NCBI GenBank assembly: GCA_016294035.1
Contig: JAEDCT010000032.1
Location: forward strand, 1-15,148
Length of the DNA: 15,148 bases
Direction of reading: 5' to 3'
DNA from: Treponema sp.
GTDB lineage: Bacteria; Spirochaetota; Spirochaetia; Treponematales; Treponemataceae
The notes below the pieces were generated by a model. The model ran no database searches. It saw nothing but the letters and a program-made list of their open reading frames with translations, and was not told the origin of the DNA. A program made the position numbers and the translations under genes. Below are positions 14,469-15,148 of the stretch, piece by piece; position 1 is the first letter of the stretch, and each line of letters begins with the position of its first letter.

Positions 14469-15074
14469 ATGACAGTAGAAGAAACAAGAATGTCAGACAT
14501 GAATATTTTTTTACAAGAAACAGAAAGTATTGATTACAGTAATCCTATTATTACAAAACAAGTTAATCTGCTTAAAGAAAAATCTACCTCAAACATAGAT
14601 TACATTAAAAATGCCTATGAATTTGTGAGGGATAAAATTTCTCATTCCTGGGATGTAAAAACAAATCTCGTTTCAAAAAATGCAAGTGAAGTTTTAATAA
14701 ATAAAACTGGAATTTGCTGGACAAAATCCTGTTTGCTTGCCGCTCTTCTGCGGGGAAATGGAATTCCATCTGGAATCAGTTATCAGAAACTCACACGTGC
14801 CGATGATGCCAGTGACGGCTATATTATTCATGCATTAAATACAGTTTATATCAGAGTTCTTGATAAATGGATTCGACTTGATGCTCGTGGAAATAAAGCA
14901 ACAGTTAATGCACAGTTCAGCACGGAAAAAGAAATTCTTGCCTTTACAGTTCGACCTGAATTAGACGAAATTGATTATAAAGATAATAATCCGGATCTGG
15001 ATAAACGTTTAGTTGAAATATTGCACACTGTAGATGTTGTTATGAATATTCGTACGGATTTTGATTTGAAATAA
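14469..15074 (+). CDS. Transglutaminase-like cysteine protease-fold protein
   Basis: 201 residues, no signal peptide, probably cytoplasmic. Core signature GICWTKSCLLAALLRGNGIPSG (81-102) carries the likely nucleophile C83. H121 (IIHALN) and D138 (WIRLDARGNK) complete the triad expected of the transglutaminase-like superfamily. Bacterial members are usually proteases or peptidases, sometimes amidases. The start at 14469 has AAGGGA about eight bases upstream; Met8 and Met11 are alternatives, and the family core begins near NIFLQ. It follows mfd by 14 bases. Its lysine codons are essentially all AAA, unlike mfd and the rnz operon where AAG is common, and the gene is more AT-rich. Co-transcription with mfd is possible, but a functional link is not evident. 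Confidence 0.8.
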   Translation: MTVEETRMSDMNIFLQETESIDYSNPIITKQVNLLKEKSTSNIDYIKNAYEFVRDKISHSWDVKTNLVSKNASEVLINKTGICWTKSCLLAALLRGNGIPSGISYQKLTRADDASDGYIIHALNTVYIRVLDKWIRLDARGNKATVNAQFSTEKEILAFTVRPELDEIDYKDNNPDLDKRLVEILHTVDVVMNIRTDFDLK

Positions 15075-15075
15075 A

Positions 15076-15092
15076 AATTATTGAGAATAATT
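15076..15092. repeat. AT-only hairpin after the transglutaminase-like gene
   Basis: AATTATT-GAG-AATAATT forms a 7-bp all-AT stem directly after the stop codon. There is no T-run after it, so as a terminator it would be weak. Confidence 0.4.
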
Positions 15093-15108
15093 CCTTGAAA
15101 AAGTAGGT

Positions 15109-15148
15109 ATGGAACGAGAGGCATTTTTTCATAAAAACATTTACTTCT
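15109..15148 (+). CDS. Possible start of a further gene, cut by the window end
   Basis: An ATG at 15109 opens a frame (MEREAFFHKNIYF) without a stop to the last base. AGTAGG lies just upstream but is too close to the ATG for an ideal Shine-Dalgarno. Thirteen codons are too few to name a product or to exclude chance. Confidence 0.3.
   Translation, partial: MEREAFFHKNIYF

Noticed and set aside
15075..15148. A terminator and confident new gene at the window end
   Set aside because: The stem is AT-only with no T-run, and only 13 codons of the next frame are visible. It is listed with low confidence only.
1..15148. CRISPR array, integrase, prophage or insertion sequence with transposase
   Set aside because: No repeat-spacer pattern, attachment sites next to the tRNA, or transposase/integrase frame was seen. 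The tRNA-Leu is followed at once by alr, not by an island.

Overview
The window looks like a spirochaete chromosome, most likely Treponema. The grounds are: a DUF1566-type lipoprotein with the ending and domain style I associate with treponemal paralogue families; a small avd-like fragment beside it; a rnz / GldA-type ABC / GldF-GldG-type / DUF4340 / folC gene run; and moderately AT-rich codon use. This is pattern recognition; no database was searched.

Layout. 1-156: tail of an upstream unit, ending in a strong intrinsic terminator. 157-933: a lipoprotein with a C-terminal DUF1566-like (C-type-lectin-like) domain. 934-1850 is the accessory part: a 13-bp palindrome, a 31-codon remnant resembling the start of the diversity-generating-retroelement (DGR) accessory gene avd, several inverted repeats, a candidate type I toxin-antitoxin locus (29-residue membrane peptide on the minus strand facing a ~100-nt plus-strand RNA with its own promoter and terminator), and a MITE-like inverted-repeat element. 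1851-7986: a tightly packed plus-strand operon of ribonuclease Z, an ABC ATPase, a fused permease/GldG-like protein, a DUF4340-like partner and FolC. 8004-9302: a strong promoter, tRNA-Leu(CAG), and alanine racemase starting 9 nt after the mature tRNA end. 9318-10690: a minus-strand pair of secreted protein and double-zinc-ribbon membrane protein. 10735-14454: mfd. 14469-15074: a transglutaminase-like protein with different codon habits. A possible further gene starts at 15109.

Working together: the GldA/F/G-like proteins and the DUF4340 protein probably form one envelope ABC complex, with rnz and folC as housekeeping passengers. The tRNA-Leu and alr are probably one transcript, so tRNA 3' processing would create the alr mRNA 5' end. 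The most novel-looking element is the toxin-antitoxin candidate at about 1253-1541: promoter, structured RNA, terminator, convergent hydrophobic micro-ORF with a strong Shine-Dalgarno, and a leader that can mask that Shine-Dalgarno. The lipoprotein plus avd remnant suggests a decayed DGR cassette or a remote DGR target.
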